From: Vermiculatibacterium agrestimuris
Lineage (GTDB): Bacteria > Bacillota > Clostridia > Oscillospirales > Oscillospiraceae
NCBI RefSeq assembly: GCF_943193085.1
Contig: NZ_CALPCU010000012.1
Location: 7,197 to 71,196, forward strand
DNA: 64,000 bases
Direction: 5' to 3'
Part shown: one piece after another, positions 41,858 to 50,427 of the stretch
Layout of the letters: each line of letters starts with the position of its first letter
Position numbering within the stretch: position 1 is the stretch's first letter
Made by a program: the position numbers and the translations under genes
Notes under the pieces: generated by a model
Told to the model about the DNA's origin: nothing
The model's input: only the letters and a program-made list of their open reading frames with translations
The model's database searches: none

Positions 41858-42662
41858 ATCTTCGTCCTCTCTGCGGTTTTGGATTCTTCAGCAAGTCGGA
41901 TTTTTCCGCAATCTTTTTCAGCCACTTCCGTTCTTCTACTGACAGCTTCCTAAAATTCAGCTTGAGCCGTTTGCAGATAAACGCCAAGTACGCTTGTTCC
42001 GTGTCGCTGTCCTGGCTGACGATTTCACCAGCAGTTTCCAGCATTTCTTTTAGCGGGTTATCCTCTGGGACGCTGAAAAAATCGTCCTTGTGTGTTTCCC
42101 GCAGAGCAAGGGCAATCCCGTTTATGTCCCGTTGTATCACATAGCGGCAAAACTCGTCCTCATCAATATGGGCGGTGATAAGCTGTCTTAACTGCGTATC
42201 ACTCATGCCAGGATTATGCTTTTTTATAACAGTTGCGCTCATCGTGTCCACTATGGCGTTTGCACCCTGCGCCTGTTTCAGTGCCGTTCCGTTCACATAG
42301 ATTTCAAGGTCAGCCATCAGCCGGGGGAAATCCGGGTGCGCCGCCAGCTCACACAGCAGGGTATTGTCTATCCTCCCGCTTTTCAGCAGGTCAATCATTT
42401 CATCACTCAAACGCAGGTCTGCAAGATCGGCGTTTGGGTGATTTTTCATTTCAGACAGCCCCAGCAGATAATCAGCGGTCACACCGTAAAACTTCGCCAG
42501 CCGGATAAGGGCATAGTGGCTGATGTCCTTGAAGTCTTCCGTTTCGTAACTGCCCAGCGCAGACTTGGAAAGCCCGGTCTGCTCCGCAAGCTGCCCCAGC
42601 GTCAAGCCACGCTCCACACGTAGGTCTTTTAATCGCTCTTGTATGGATAAAGACATATTCAC
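41856..42662 (-). CDS. XRE-family regulator with long C-terminal domain (element 3)
   Basis: The 268-residue protein has an N-terminal helix-turn-helix (RLKDLRVERGLTLGQLAEQT, then KSALGSYETEDFKDIS) and about 190 residues of helical C-terminal region ending in a basic RKWLKKIAEKSDLL...RGRR tail. The palindrome at 42690-42726, just before its start, is a likely operator. Similar regulators occur in Tn4451-like elements. Confidence 0.85.
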   Translation of the reverse strand: MNMSLSIQERLKDLRVERGLTLGQLAEQTGLSKSALGSYETEDFKDISHYALIRLAKFYGVTADYLLGLSEMKNHPNADLADLRLSDEMIDLLKSGRIDNTLLCELAAHPDFPRLMADLEIYVNGTALKQAQGANAIVDTMSATVIKKHNPGMSDTQLRQLITAHIDEDEFCRYVIQRDINGIALALRETHKDDFFSVPEDNPLKEMLETAGEIVSQDSDTEQAYLAFICKRLKLNFRKLSVEERKWLKKIAEKSDLLKNPKPQRGRR

Positions 42663-42689
42663 CCTCCTTGCTAGCTCAACGAAAGAGAA

Positions 42690-42726
42690 GCCGTTATGCT
42701 ATGTACTATGCTCATAGCATAACGGC
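42690..42726. promoter_or_regulatory. 13-bp perfect palindrome, probable operator
   Basis: GCCGTTATGCTAT and ATAGCATAACGGC flank an 11-base spacer containing TACTATGCTC. There is no T tract, so a protein-binding site is favoured over a terminator. It lies 28 bp upstream of the XRE start and 8 bp past the end of the 87-residue gene. Confidence 0.65.
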
Positions 42727-42734
42727 ATAGGCAT

Positions 42735-42998
42735 TTACAGTTTTATTTTACCATTTGCTACATCTTCACGAAATTTATCAACAAGCTTCGCTGTCAGCTT
42801 GGATTTACCGTAGTGTTCAAGTACAAAAGTACGATAACTTTTTCCATCTACAAGCACATCACTTTTTCTGGTCAACAACCAATTTCCGTTACCTCCTCCC
42901 TGTTCTCTAATATTCCAGTCTTTCCCATATCTTTTATAGATTTCATCTTTTTTACCTTGAACAGACATTGATTCGCTTGGAATATAAACAATTTGCAT
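42735..42998 (-). CDS. Hypothetical protein (87 aa) of element 3
   Basis: MQIVYIPSESMSVQGKKDEI begins a small basic protein with WNIREQGGGNGNWLLTRKSD and a lysine-rich end. No family is recognised. GGAGG precedes the ATG. It is co-directional with the XRE gene, separated by the palindrome. Confidence 0.65.
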   Translation of the reverse strand: MQIVYIPSESMSVQGKKDEIYKRYGKDWNIREQGGGNGNWLLTRKSDVLVDGKSYRTFVLEHYGKSKLTAKLVDKFREDVANGKIKL

Positions 42999-43226
42999 AA
43001 TAGCTCCTCCTTTATTTTGTGCAAGAAGACCAGAAACCTGAATTTGTCTTTTATCTTTTTTTGATTATATCACAAATCCGAGAGCGTGGAAATAGGGAGT
43101 TTTTCAGGCTGATTTCCTACCTCTTGGATATACGGCACAGGCGGTCAAAAAGGTGTAGACTTGGGATAGTTCATCGATGGACAAGCACCTTGGAAACAGA
43201 ACACGCCAAAGAAAACGGAGGGACGC

Positions 43227-43640
43227 ATGAGCAAAAGACCCTATCAACACCTGCCGCCGCTGGAACACAGGCCGGACGGCTCCCCCTACCGCATAACCCC
43301 GCCCCAGAAGAGACGAGCCAGCGGCCTGATACGCCGGGAGTGCTGCAACTGCGAGGACGGAAACTGCCTTGCGCTGGACGATGGCGACACCTGCGCCTGT
43401 CCGCAGATGATTTCGTTCTCCGTCTGCTGCAAGTGGTTCCGCTGGGCGGTCTTGCCGCTGGACAGGACGCTGGAAGCGGAGATTTACCGGGACAGGGACT
43501 TGAAACGCTGTGCGGAGTGCGGCGGTGTGTTCGTCCCGAAGTCCAACCGGGGCAAATACTGCCCGGACTGCGCCGCCAGAGTTCACAGGCGGCAGAAAAC
43601 AGAAAGTGAACGGAAAAGGAGGTCTGCTGTGGACAGTTAA
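43227..43640 (+). CDS. Cysteine-rich VLP domain protein
   Basis: The 137-residue protein has cysteine clusters RRECCNCEDGNCLALDDGDTCACPQ and a C-terminal zinc-ribbon-like CAECGGVFVP...GKYCPDCAARVHRRQ. This is the Cys_rich_VLP family commonly encoded beside RepA_N and MobV genes in clostridial transposons. Its function is unknown; DNA or metal binding is likely. Confidence 0.82.
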   Translation: MSKRPYQHLPPLEHRPDGSPYRITPPQKRRASGLIRRECCNCEDGNCLALDDGDTCACPQMISFSVCCKWFRWAVLPLDRTLEAEIYRDRDLKRCAECGGVFVPKSNRGKYCPDCAARVHRRQKTESERKRRSAVDS

Positions 43641-43751
43641 GAGCGGGAAAAGCCTTGATTTGCAAGGCTCCGCAAGCCCTCAACCGGGGCGGCTGGTATC
43701 ATTTATCATTCGCCCCGGAAAACGGGCCTCTAACCGTCCACAAAACACGCT

Positions 43752-44147
43752 ATGACAAACACGATTTATATTCACCAGCCGGAAAAGGCGTTCAGTTTCA
43801 CCCGGCTCCCCAATTTCCTTTTTGAAGCACCCACATTCCAGCCCTTGAGCAACGAAGCGAAGGTGCTGTATGCCTTTGTCCTGCGCCGGGCGGAGTTGTC
43901 CCGGAAGAACGGCTGGGCGGACGAGTACGGGCGGGTCTACCTGTACTACCCCATCTGCGAGGTGGTCGCTTTGCTCCGCTGCGGGCGGCAGAAAGCGGTC
44001 AACACCCTGCGGGAGTTGCAGTATGCGGGGCTGGTGGAAATCCAGAAACAGGGCTGTGGAAAACCCAACCGCATTTACCCGAAATCCTATGAAGCGGTTC
44101 CAAACACCGACTTCAAGAAATCCGGTTATGGTACGCCGGAGGGCTGA
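43752..44147 (+). pseudogene. RepA_N replication initiator, truncated by a frameshift
   Basis: The 131 codons match the RepA N-terminal domain (AFSFTRLPNFLFEAPTFQPL, then RQKAVNTLRELQYAGLVEIQ) and stop at SGYGTPEG. The +1 frame directly afterwards continues with RepA-like linker sequence (ENRTWRVRKSILLKYGNLTV to about 44290), so a longer ancestral gene has lost its frame. The N-terminal winged helix may still bind DNA. Short RepA forms are common in this transposon group. Confidence 0.7.
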
Positions 44148-44320
44148 AAACCGTACTTGGCGAGTACGAAAATCAATCCTCTTGAAGTACGGAAATCTGA
44201 CGGTATATAGAAATACAGAGATTAAAACCATCTATTTACATTCATTCCATTCCAATCCTATCAGAGATATTTTCGGCGGGAAAACCCGCCGGAAAGGAAT
44301 GGAATGGGGAAAGGAGTTCA

Positions 44321-45265
44321 ATGGCACAACACGCAATTTTGCGATTTGAGAAGCACAAGGGCCACCCGGCGGGGCCGCTGGAAGCCCACCATGAACGGAA
44401 AAAGGAGCAGTACGCCAGCAACCCGGACATTGACACCAGCCGGAGCAAGTACAATTTCCACATCGTCAAGCCGGATGGCCGCTACTACCATTTCATTCAG
44501 AGCCGCATCGAGCAGGCCAGATGCCGCACCCGCAAGGACAGCACTCGGTTTGTGGACACGCTGATTACCGCCAGCCCGGAGTTTTTCAAGGGCAAGTCCC
44601 CAAAGGAGATAGCGGCCTACTTCCAGAGGGCGGCGGACTTCCTCATTGACCGGGTGGGCCGGGAGAACATCGTTTCGGCTATGGTACACATGGATGAAAA
44701 AACGCCCCATCTGCACTTGGTCTTTGTGCCGCTGACAAAGGACAACCGCCTGTGCGCCAAAGAAATTATCGGCAACCGGGCCAATCTGACGAAGTGGCAG
44801 GACGATTTTCACGCCTGTATGGTGGAGCAGTACCCCGACCTGGAGCGTGGGGAAAGCGCCAGCAAGACGGGCCGGAAGCATATCCCCACCCGGCTGTTCA
44901 AACAGGCGGTCAACCTCTCCAAACAGGCGAGGGCCATTGAAGCGGTTCTCTCCGGCATTACCCCGCTGAACGCCGGAAAGAAGAAAGAGGAAGCCCTCTC
45001 CATGCTGAAAAAGTGGTTTCCGCAGATGGAGAACTTCTCCGGGCAACTGAAAAAATACAAGGTCACAATCAATGACTTGTTAGCGGAAAATGAAAAGCTG
45101 GAAGTCAGGGCAAAGGCCAGCGAAAAAGGCAAGATGAATGACACGATGGAACGGGCGAAGTTAAAAAGCGAACTGGACGATATGCGGCGGCTGGTTGACC
45201 GTATCCCGCCGGAGATTTTAGCGGAACTGAAACGGCAACAGCGGCAGCATGGAAAGGAAAGGTGA
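44321..45265 (+). CDS. MobV-family relaxase (Mob/Pre)
   Basis: The 314-residue protein has MAQHAILRFEKHKGHPAGPL, the HUH motif in HMDEKTPHLHLVFVPLTKD at about 128-146 and a C-terminal coiled coil. It would nick the TAGTGTG/TTA site at 39658-39667 and lead the strand into a helper's conjugation channel. AAAGGAG precedes the ATG. Confidence 0.92.
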   Translation: MAQHAILRFEKHKGHPAGPLEAHHERKKEQYASNPDIDTSRSKYNFHIVKPDGRYYHFIQSRIEQARCRTRKDSTRFVDTLITASPEFFKGKSPKEIAAYFQRAADFLIDRVGRENIVSAMVHMDEKTPHLHLVFVPLTKDNRLCAKEIIGNRANLTKWQDDFHACMVEQYPDLERGESASKTGRKHIPTRLFKQAVNLSKQARAIEAVLSGITPLNAGKKKEEALSMLKKWFPQMENFSGQLKKYKVTINDLLAENEKLEVRAKASEKGKMNDTMERAKLKSELDDMRRLVDRIPPEILAELKRQQRQHGKER

Positions 45266-45461
45266 TCTTATAAGTAATATCAGATACAAAAAGGAAATCG
45301 AAATCGTGACTTTTCAGGGAAAGGAAATCACACTGGAAAATCTCTCCCCGGTGTTCACGCCGGAACAGGAAGCAGCCAAACGCCGGGAACTGGAACAGCA
45401 GCTTTATGAGGTGTTCCGCAAGTACGCCGACAAGCGGGAGAGTGAGGAAGCCGGGACATAA
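45249..45461 (+). CDS. Small transposon protein (70 aa)
   Basis: The frame overlaps the mobV end by 17 bp and encodes EIEIVTFQGKEITLENLSPV followed by a charged helix. Equivalent small genes sit between the relaxase and recombinase in Tn4451-type elements. Function unknown. The true start might lie slightly downstream. Confidence 0.6.
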   Translation: MERKGDLISNIRYKKEIEIVTFQGKEITLENLSPVFTPEQEAAKRRELEQQLYEVFRKYADKRESEEAGT

Positions 45462-45479
45462 GGTTTTCCAAACCCATCA

Positions 45480-45508
45480 TTGATTTGCGGGGCTGCTGGC
45501 GGTATAAT
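45480..45508 (+). promoter_or_regulatory. Recombinase promoter overlapping a hairpin
   Basis: TTGATT and TATAAT are 17 bp apart. GCTGCTG (45493-45499) and CAGCAGC (45516-45522) flank the -10, and TTTCTTTTTT follows, so transcription starting here passes a terminator-like structure before the recombinase start. Confidence 0.55.
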
Positions 45509-45555
45509 AGAACTGTCAGCAGCTCCGTTTCTTTTTTAAGAAAAGGAGCGACAAT

Positions 45556-47067
45556 ATGAACAATCGGATAGACGCAATCTATGCAAGACAATCGGTAGAC
45601 AAAAAGGACAGCATTTCCATTGAAAGCCAGATTGAATTTTGCAAATACGAGTTGAAAGGCGGTAACTGCAAGGAATACACAGACAAAGGGTACAGCGGCA
45701 AGAACACAGACCGTCCGAAGTTTCAAGAACTGGTGCGGGACATCAAGCGGGGCTTGATTGCAAAGGTCGTGGTTTACAAGCTCGACCGTATCAGCCGTTC
45801 CATTCTGGACTTTGCCAACATGATGGAGCTGTTCCAGCAGTACAATGTGGAGTTTGTGTCCTCTACGGAAAAGTTTGATACCTCCACGCCGATGGGACGG
45901 GCCATGCTGAATATCTGTATCGTGTTCGCCCAGCTTGAACGGGAAACGATACAGAAGCGGGTAACGGACGCTTACTACTCCCGCAGTCAGCGGGGCTTTA
46001 AGATGGGCGGGAAAGCCCCTTACGGCTTCCATACGGAGCCTATCAAGATGGACGGTATCAACACAAAGAAGCTGGTGGTAAACCCGGAGGAAGCGGCCAA
46101 TATCCGGCTGATGTTTGAGATGTACGCCCAGCCCACAACTTCCTACGGGGACATTACCCGGTACTTTGCCGAACAGGGGATTTTGTTCCATGGCAAAGAG
46201 CTGATACGCCCCACGCTGGCGCAGATGTTACGCAATCCTGTCTATGTGCAGGCAGACCTTGATGTGTACGAATTTTTCAAAAGTCAAGGTACAGTCATTG
46301 TCAATGACGTTGCCGATTTTACGGGCATGAACGGCTGCTATCTGTATCAAGGGCGAGATGTAAAGGCCAGCAAGAAAAACGACTTAAAAGACCAAATGCT
46401 GGTACTGGCTCCCCATGAGGGTATCGTCCCCTCCGACACCTGGCTGACCTGCCGCAAGAAGCTGATGAACAACATGAAAATCCAGTCTGCCCGGAAAGCC
46501 ACCCACACATGGCTGGCAGGAAAAATCAAGTGCGGGAATTGCGGGTATGCTCTTATGAGTATCTACAATCCCTCCGGCAAACAGTATCTCCGCTGCACGA
46601 AACGGCTGGACAATAAAAGCTGTCCTGGCTGTGGGAAAATCATCACTTCGGAACTGGAAGCGGTTGTTTATCAGCAGATGGTAAAGAAGCTGGCAAGCTA
46701 CAAGACGCTGACAGGAAAAAAGAAAGCGGCAAAGGCAAACCCGAAAATCACCGCCCTGCAAGTGGAACTTGCCCATGTAGACAGCGAGATTGAAAAGCTG
46801 GTGGACAGTCTGACGGGGGCAAACAATGTCCTGTTCTCCTATGTGAATGTGAAGATAGCGGAACTGGACGGGCGCAAGCAGGAACTTCTGGCAAGGATAG
46901 CGGAGTTGACTGTGGAGGCCATCAGCCCGGAACAGGTCAGCCAGATTTCCGGCTACCTCGATACCTGGGAGAATGTATCTTTTGATGACAAGCGGCGTGT
47001 GGTGGATTTGATGATCACCACCATAGCCGCCACAAGCGACAGCTTGAACATCACATGGAAAATCTGA
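45556..47067 (+). CDS. Large serine recombinase (TnpX/TndX type) of element 3
   Basis: The 503-residue enzyme has nucleophile S13 in AIYARQSVDKKDSISIESQI, a recombinase domain at about 150-260, the zinc ribbon KCGNCGYALMS...LRCTKRLDNKSCPG and a coiled coil. It catalyses excision and insertion of the transposon. AAAAGGAG precedes the ATG, and it ends 33 bp from the right repeat. Confidence 0.93.
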   Translation: MNNRIDAIYARQSVDKKDSISIESQIEFCKYELKGGNCKEYTDKGYSGKNTDRPKFQELVRDIKRGLIAKVVVYKLDRISRSILDFANMMELFQQYNVEFVSSTEKFDTSTPMGRAMLNICIVFAQLERETIQKRVTDAYYSRSQRGFKMGGKAPYGFHTEPIKMDGINTKKLVVNPEEAANIRLMFEMYAQPTTSYGDITRYFAEQGILFHGKELIRPTLAQMLRNPVYVQADLDVYEFFKSQGTVIVNDVADFTGMNGCYLYQGRDVKASKKNDLKDQMLVLAPHEGIVPSDTWLTCRKKLMNNMKIQSARKATHTWLAGKIKCGNCGYALMSIYNPSGKQYLRCTKRLDNKSCPGCGKIITSELEAVVYQQMVKKLASYKTLTGKKKAAKANPKITALQVELAHVDSEIEKLVDSLTGANNVLFSYVNVKIAELDGRKQELLARIAELTVEAISPEQVSQISGYLDTWENVSFDDKRRVVDLMITTIAATSDSLNITWKI

Positions 47068-47100
47068 CTGGCGGCACCCCTCCCGTCAGATACCTACCCT

Positions 47101-47120
47101 GTGTAGTCCCTTGTAAACTG
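47101..47120 (-). repeat. Right inverted terminal repeat of element 3
   Basis: Read on the minus strand, CAGTTTACAAGGGACTACAC pairs with 39507-39526 with one mismatch. Confidence 0.85.
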
Positions 47121-47162
47121 TACTTTATGCTAGTTCAAATAAATTTTAAGGCGGTACCTGCC

Positions 47163-47272
47163 ATGAAGCTTCGCAAACCGCTCGCCGCTCTCTGTGCCGC
47201 CGCGCTCTCCTCTCCGCCCTCCCCGCCCAGCCGGAGAAGAAGTGACCTTCTCCGCCGTTCAAAACAGAAGAA
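47163..47272 (+). pseudogene. Remnant of a secreted-protein gene
   Basis: ATGAAGCTTCGC starts a signal-peptide-like MKLRKPLAALCAAALSS; the frame then degenerates. One frame over, GEEVTFSAVQ resembles the first strand of stalk-domain (copper-amine-oxidase N-terminal-like) secreted proteins. No more of the gene follows before the terminator. It is a short relic at best. Confidence 0.35.
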
Positions 47273-47305
47273 AAGCCCGGAGCGATCCCGCTCCGGGCTT
47301 TTTTG
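47271..47305. terminator. Bidirectional terminator after asp23
   Basis: AGCCCGGAGC pairs with GCTCCGGGCT, with AAAA on one side and TTTTTT on the other. It ends the spoIIIA-asp23 transcript. Confidence 0.9.
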
Positions 47306-47312
47306 TTCCCTT

Positions 47313-47705
47313 TTACGCCTGCTTGGGCTTACGCAGGTGGTCGAACGTAACTCCGGCCACATGGACGTTCACCGCCGTGACCTGAAAACTGGTGGCGTTC
47401 TCGATGGCGGCGGCCACAGCGTCCTGGGCGGCGCGGGCCACCTCCTGCACGGTGGCGCCATACTTGACCAGCAGGGAGATATCCACGGCGACTCCGCTCT
47501 CCCCCACGGTCACCCGCACGCCCTTGCTCAGATTCTTCCGGCCGCTGAAAAGCTCGGCGATGTCGCTGCCCAGATTGGCGGCCAGGCTGCCGACACCCTC
47601 CACCTCCAAAGCGGCGGCCGCGGCGGTCACCGCCAGCACGTCCTCCGAGATATGGATGCTGCCCAGCTCGTCGGGGCTGGAGACATATTCTTTCCCATCC
47701 GCCAT
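47313..47705 (-). CDS. Asp23/Gls24 family envelope stress protein
   Basis: The 130-residue protein has IHISEDVLAVTAAAAALEVEGV and VRVTVGESGVAVDISLLVKYGATVQEVAR, the Asp23 core. Members sit at the membrane and affect the cell envelope. Its usual neighbours, spoIIIAH upstream and nusB downstream, are kept apart only by element 3. Confidence 0.94.
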   Translation of the reverse strand: MADGKEYVSSPDELGSIHISEDVLAVTAAAAALEVEGVGSLAANLGSDIAELFSGRKNLSKGVRVTVGESGVAVDISLLVKYGATVQEVARAAQDAVAAAIENATSFQVTAVNVHVAGVTFDHLRKPKQA

Positions 47706-47787
47706 ACTTCACGCTCCCTTTCCTGTGGCGTTTATTCTTGTGCTTATTCTCATTGTACCACAAAAAAAGGAAATTACAATCACTTTT

Positions 47788-48357
47788 TTACCCCTGGGCC
47801 TCAATGATGGTGATCTGGCTGGCGGGAACGCCGGTCTCCCCGGTGACAATCTCTACGATCCGGGCCACATCGGCGTCCTGCAGGCCCTCCTCCGTGGCGG
47901 AGACCACCACGGAGACGCCCCCATCGCTGATGAAGGCCACACAGTCGGCGTACCCCTTGGCCACCACCAGGTTCTCGATCTGAGCCTCGGAGACGGTGGT
48001 GGAGGCCAGGGTCTCGATGGCCACCCCGGCGTCCGCCTTGGCGGCGTCCTCGGCGGTGTCGCTGCCCAGAGTCTCCTGGAGCATCCCCAGGGCACTGTCA
48101 CGGGCCTGCTGCCGGTTGAGCCGGGCAGAGGCGAAGTAGCCGGTGGAGGCGCCCGCCGGAGCGCTCTCTGCGGGGGTCTCCGCCGGGGTAACTGCGGGCA
48201 GAAGGGGGTCGTTGGTCTTCCCGTCCACCAGGGCCGCCTGTCCCAGCGTCTTGCCCACATCGGTGCTCTCCTTCTCATAAGACCAGTTGAGATACACCGC
48301 CACACAGACGAACAGGACGATGGCGGCCACCACCGCATTGCGTTTCCAGAGTTTCAT
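47788..48357 (-). CDS. spoIIIAH: Stage III sporulation protein AH
   Basis: The 189-residue protein has one N-terminal membrane helix (NAVVAAIVLFVCVAVYLNW), a Pro/Ala linker and the C-terminal ring-forming domain (ENLVVAKGYADCVAFISDGG). SpoIIIAH bridges mother cell and forespore membranes by binding SpoIIQ. ATG 48357 gives MKLWKRN; a GTG 15 bases earlier is also possible. Confidence 0.93.
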   Translation of the reverse strand: MKLWKRNAVVAAIVLFVCVAVYLNWSYEKESTDVGKTLGQAALVDGKTNDPLLPAVTPAETPAESAPAGASTGYFASARLNRQQARDSALGMLQETLGSDTAEDAAKADAGVAIETLASTTVSEAQIENLVVAKGYADCVAFISDGGVSVVVSATEEGLQDADVARIVEIVTGETGVPASQITIIEAQG

Positions 48358-48368
48358 AGCTTTTTTCC

Positions 48369-48875
48369 TCACTTTCCCTTACAAATCGAGATCTGATCCG
48401 CGCCCAATCCGGTGAGGGCGGAGACCGCTTGGTTCAATGCCAGCCTGACCAGGGGATCGTCGCCCCCCTGGGCCACCACCAGCGCGCCCCGGTAGGCCGG
48501 GGCCAGCTCCTGGAGGCGCACCGCCTCCTGTGTACGGTCGCCCTTGGAGAGAAGCACGGAGGTGGTCTCCCGACTGGTCTTCTCCCCCTCCTGGGTGGCG
48601 CTTCCGTCCTGGGCGATGACCTGACGGGGGCCCGCGTCCAGGGTCAGCACCACCGTCACCTCTCCCGCCCCCTCCACCTGAGTAAGGGCCTTTTCCAGCT
48701 TCCGTTCCAGCTGCGCCGCCTGGAAGAGATCCGTCTCCTCCGCCGGGGCAGCCTTCTCCGCCGTCTCCCCGCCCGGCCACAGCAGGAGCAGGGCTCCCAC
48801 CGCCGCCACCAGGAAAACATACTTGTACCGTTTCAGGGCCTCCATCCAGCGCAGGCCCGCCTCTGCTGCCTTCAT
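48369..48875 (-). CDS. spoIIIAG: Stage III sporulation protein AG
   Basis: The 168-residue protein has one membrane helix (YKYVFLVAAVGALLLLW) and a YscJ/FliF-like ring-building domain (LEKALTQVEGAGEVTVVLTL, GALVVAQGGDDPLVRLALNQ). It forms a large ring in the feeding channel between mother cell and forespore. AAAAGGAGG precedes ATG 48875. Confidence 0.94.
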   Translation of the reverse strand: MKAAEAGLRWMEALKRYKYVFLVAAVGALLLLWPGGETAEKAAPAEETDLFQAAQLERKLEKALTQVEGAGEVTVVLTLDAGPRQVIAQDGSATQEGEKTSRETTSVLLSKGDRTQEAVRLQELAPAYRGALVVAQGGDDPLVRLALNQAVSALTGLGADQISICKGK

Positions 48876-49342
48876 GTTCCCTCCTTTTGAAAGCTCTGAC
48901 GTTCCGGGGGAATGTCCAGCTCCCGGGCGATGAGATCGCTGAGGGCCTGACGCTGGCTCTCGTTCCAGGTTCCCCGCACCGTCACCTGCCAGGGCACCGT
49001 CCAGCCGCTCCCATCGTCCTCCGCCTGGGTCTGCGCCGTACATTCCATCCCCAGCGCGCCGCCTTTGTCCACAATATATGCGCTTGTCTTTTCCTCTATG
49101 AGGGTTTTCATCACGTCCTCTCCCGTCCGGGCCGCCGCCTCCTGCTCCCAGGCGCCCGCCGTCACCGCCAGCGTCCCCGGCTCCAGGCTCAAAAGGGGCT
49201 TCGCCACCGCCAGCAGAAGCACCATACCCCCCACCAGCCGGCCCACCTTCTTCACCGCCCCCTCCGGAGTGAGGGCCTGAGCCAGCGCCACCGCCAGGGC
49301 CGCCGCCGTCACCCCCAGCAGCCACTCCCGCACCGCGCTCAT
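48872..49342 (-). CDS. spoIIIAF: Stage III sporulation protein AF
   Basis: The 156-residue protein has two N-terminal membrane helices (WLLGVTAAALAVALAQAL, VGGMVLLLAVAKPLL) and a soluble C-terminal domain. It overlaps spoIIIAE and spoIIIAG by 4 bp each. Confidence 0.92.
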   Translation of the reverse strand: MSAVREWLLGVTAAALAVALAQALTPEGAVKKVGRLVGGMVLLLAVAKPLLSLEPGTLAVTAGAWEQEAAARTGEDVMKTLIEEKTSAYIVDKGGALGMECTAQTQAEDDGSGWTVPWQVTVRGTWNESQRQALSDLIARELDIPPERQSFQKEGT

Positions 49343-50427
49343 CCGCCCACCGCCTTGATGGAGGTGATGAGGGCTATGTAAAGGATCATGGCGGAGCCGC
49401 CGGTCATACCCAGTACCAGGGCGAAGGCGGAGCCGATGGCGTCCACCAGTCCGGCGGTGGGGCCGGGGGAGACCGTGGCGCACAGGGCGGCGGCAAGCTT
49501 GTACACCAGATAGTGACAGCCCAGCTGGAGAAAGGGGATGAGGCAGACGCACAGCACCGCCAGCAAACCCGCCACTCCCACCGTCCCCTTCAGCACGCCC
49601 GCTCCCGCCACCACCGTCTCGGCGGCGTCGGAGAGGATGCCGCCCACCACCGGCACCATACCGGAGATGGCGGTCTTGGCCGCCTTTTGGGTCAGCGCGT
49701 CGGCGTTGCCCGCCACCGCGCCGCTGACGGTGAGGTAAACCACAAAGCCGGTGAAGAGCAGGGACAAAAGTCCCCCCGCCGCCCACTTCAGCAGCTCTCC
49801 CACCCGTTTCAGCCCGTCGTTTCCCAGGGCGGCGTGGGCGGCGCAGGCGGCCACATAGGCGTAGATCAGGGGCAGGATGAGCTGCTCCGCCACCGTCAAG
49901 AGCAGATTGAGAAACAAGAGGGTAGCCCCCTGCCGCGCCACGGCGGCGGCGGGCTGTCCCCCTGCGGCGCACAGGGCGGTGACCACCGGCAGCAGCAGCT
50001 TGGAGAAGTCGTCCATACGCTCCATGGCCTGCCGGCCCAGCCCCAGCAGGGCGTTGACGTCGATGACGGCGATGGCGGTCACCGCCGCCGCCCCCGCCAG
50101 ACGGATGGGATCCAGTCCTCCGCCCCCCAGCTCCTCCCGCAGGGTCTCGCTGACGGCACACAGCAGGGTCACCGCCAGCAGCAGGGCCCCACTCCGGCCG
50201 GAGCGGCGGAGGATGCCGGGCAGCTCCTTGCTGCCCGTATCCAGAATGGCTCTGGCCCCGGCGGCAAAATCCCCGGAGGAGGCCTCCTCAATGTCCAGAT
50301 AACCGTCCAGGTAGCGCTCCGAGGCCCGGTGAAACTCCTCCACCCCGGCCGCCTCTTCCAATCCGGCCGCCCGGGCGGGGAGAAGAAGGAGGAAGAGCAG
50401 GGCCAGGAGGGTGAGAAGGGGCCTCAC
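49339..50427 (-). CDS. spoIIIAE: Stage III sporulation protein AE
   Basis: The 362-residue polytopic membrane protein starts at GTG 50427 (GGGAGG six bases upstream) with a signal-like MRPLLTLLALLFLLLLPARA. About eight membrane segments follow, with the conserved GMVPVVGGILSDAAETVVAG loop. It is the core membrane component of the SpoIIIA channel. Confidence 0.94.
   Translation of the reverse strand: MRPLLTLLALLFLLLLPARAAGLEEAAGVEEFHRASERYLDGYLDIEEASSGDFAAGARAILDTGSKELPGILRRSGRSGALLLAVTLLCAVSETLREELGGGGLDPIRLAGAAAVTAIAVIDVNALLGLGRQAMERMDDFSKLLLPVVTALCAAGGQPAAAVARQGATLLFLNLLLTVAEQLILPLIYAYVAACAAHAALGNDGLKRVGELLKWAAGGLLSLLFTGFVVYLTVSGAVAGNADALTQKAAKTAISGMVPVVGGILSDAAETVVAGAGVLKGTVGVAGLLAVLCVCLIPFLQLGCHYLVYKLAAALCATVSPGPTAGLVDAIGSAFALVLGMTGGSAMILYIALITSIKAVGG

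Larger units (their letters stand above)
39507..47120. mobile_element. Element 3: Tn4451-like mobilizable transposon with Mef-type efflux gene
   Basis: The 7.6-kb element is bounded by 20-bp inverted repeats with one mismatch. It carries an oriT-like site, an attenuated Mef-like efflux gene, an XRE regulator, hypothetical and Cys-rich VLP genes, a frameshifted RepA_N gene, a MobV relaxase, a small gene and a TnpX/TndX-type serine recombinase. It has no conjugation channel, so mobilisation depends on a helper. It is inserted between asp23 and nusB and appears to disrupt no gene there. Confidence 0.88.
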
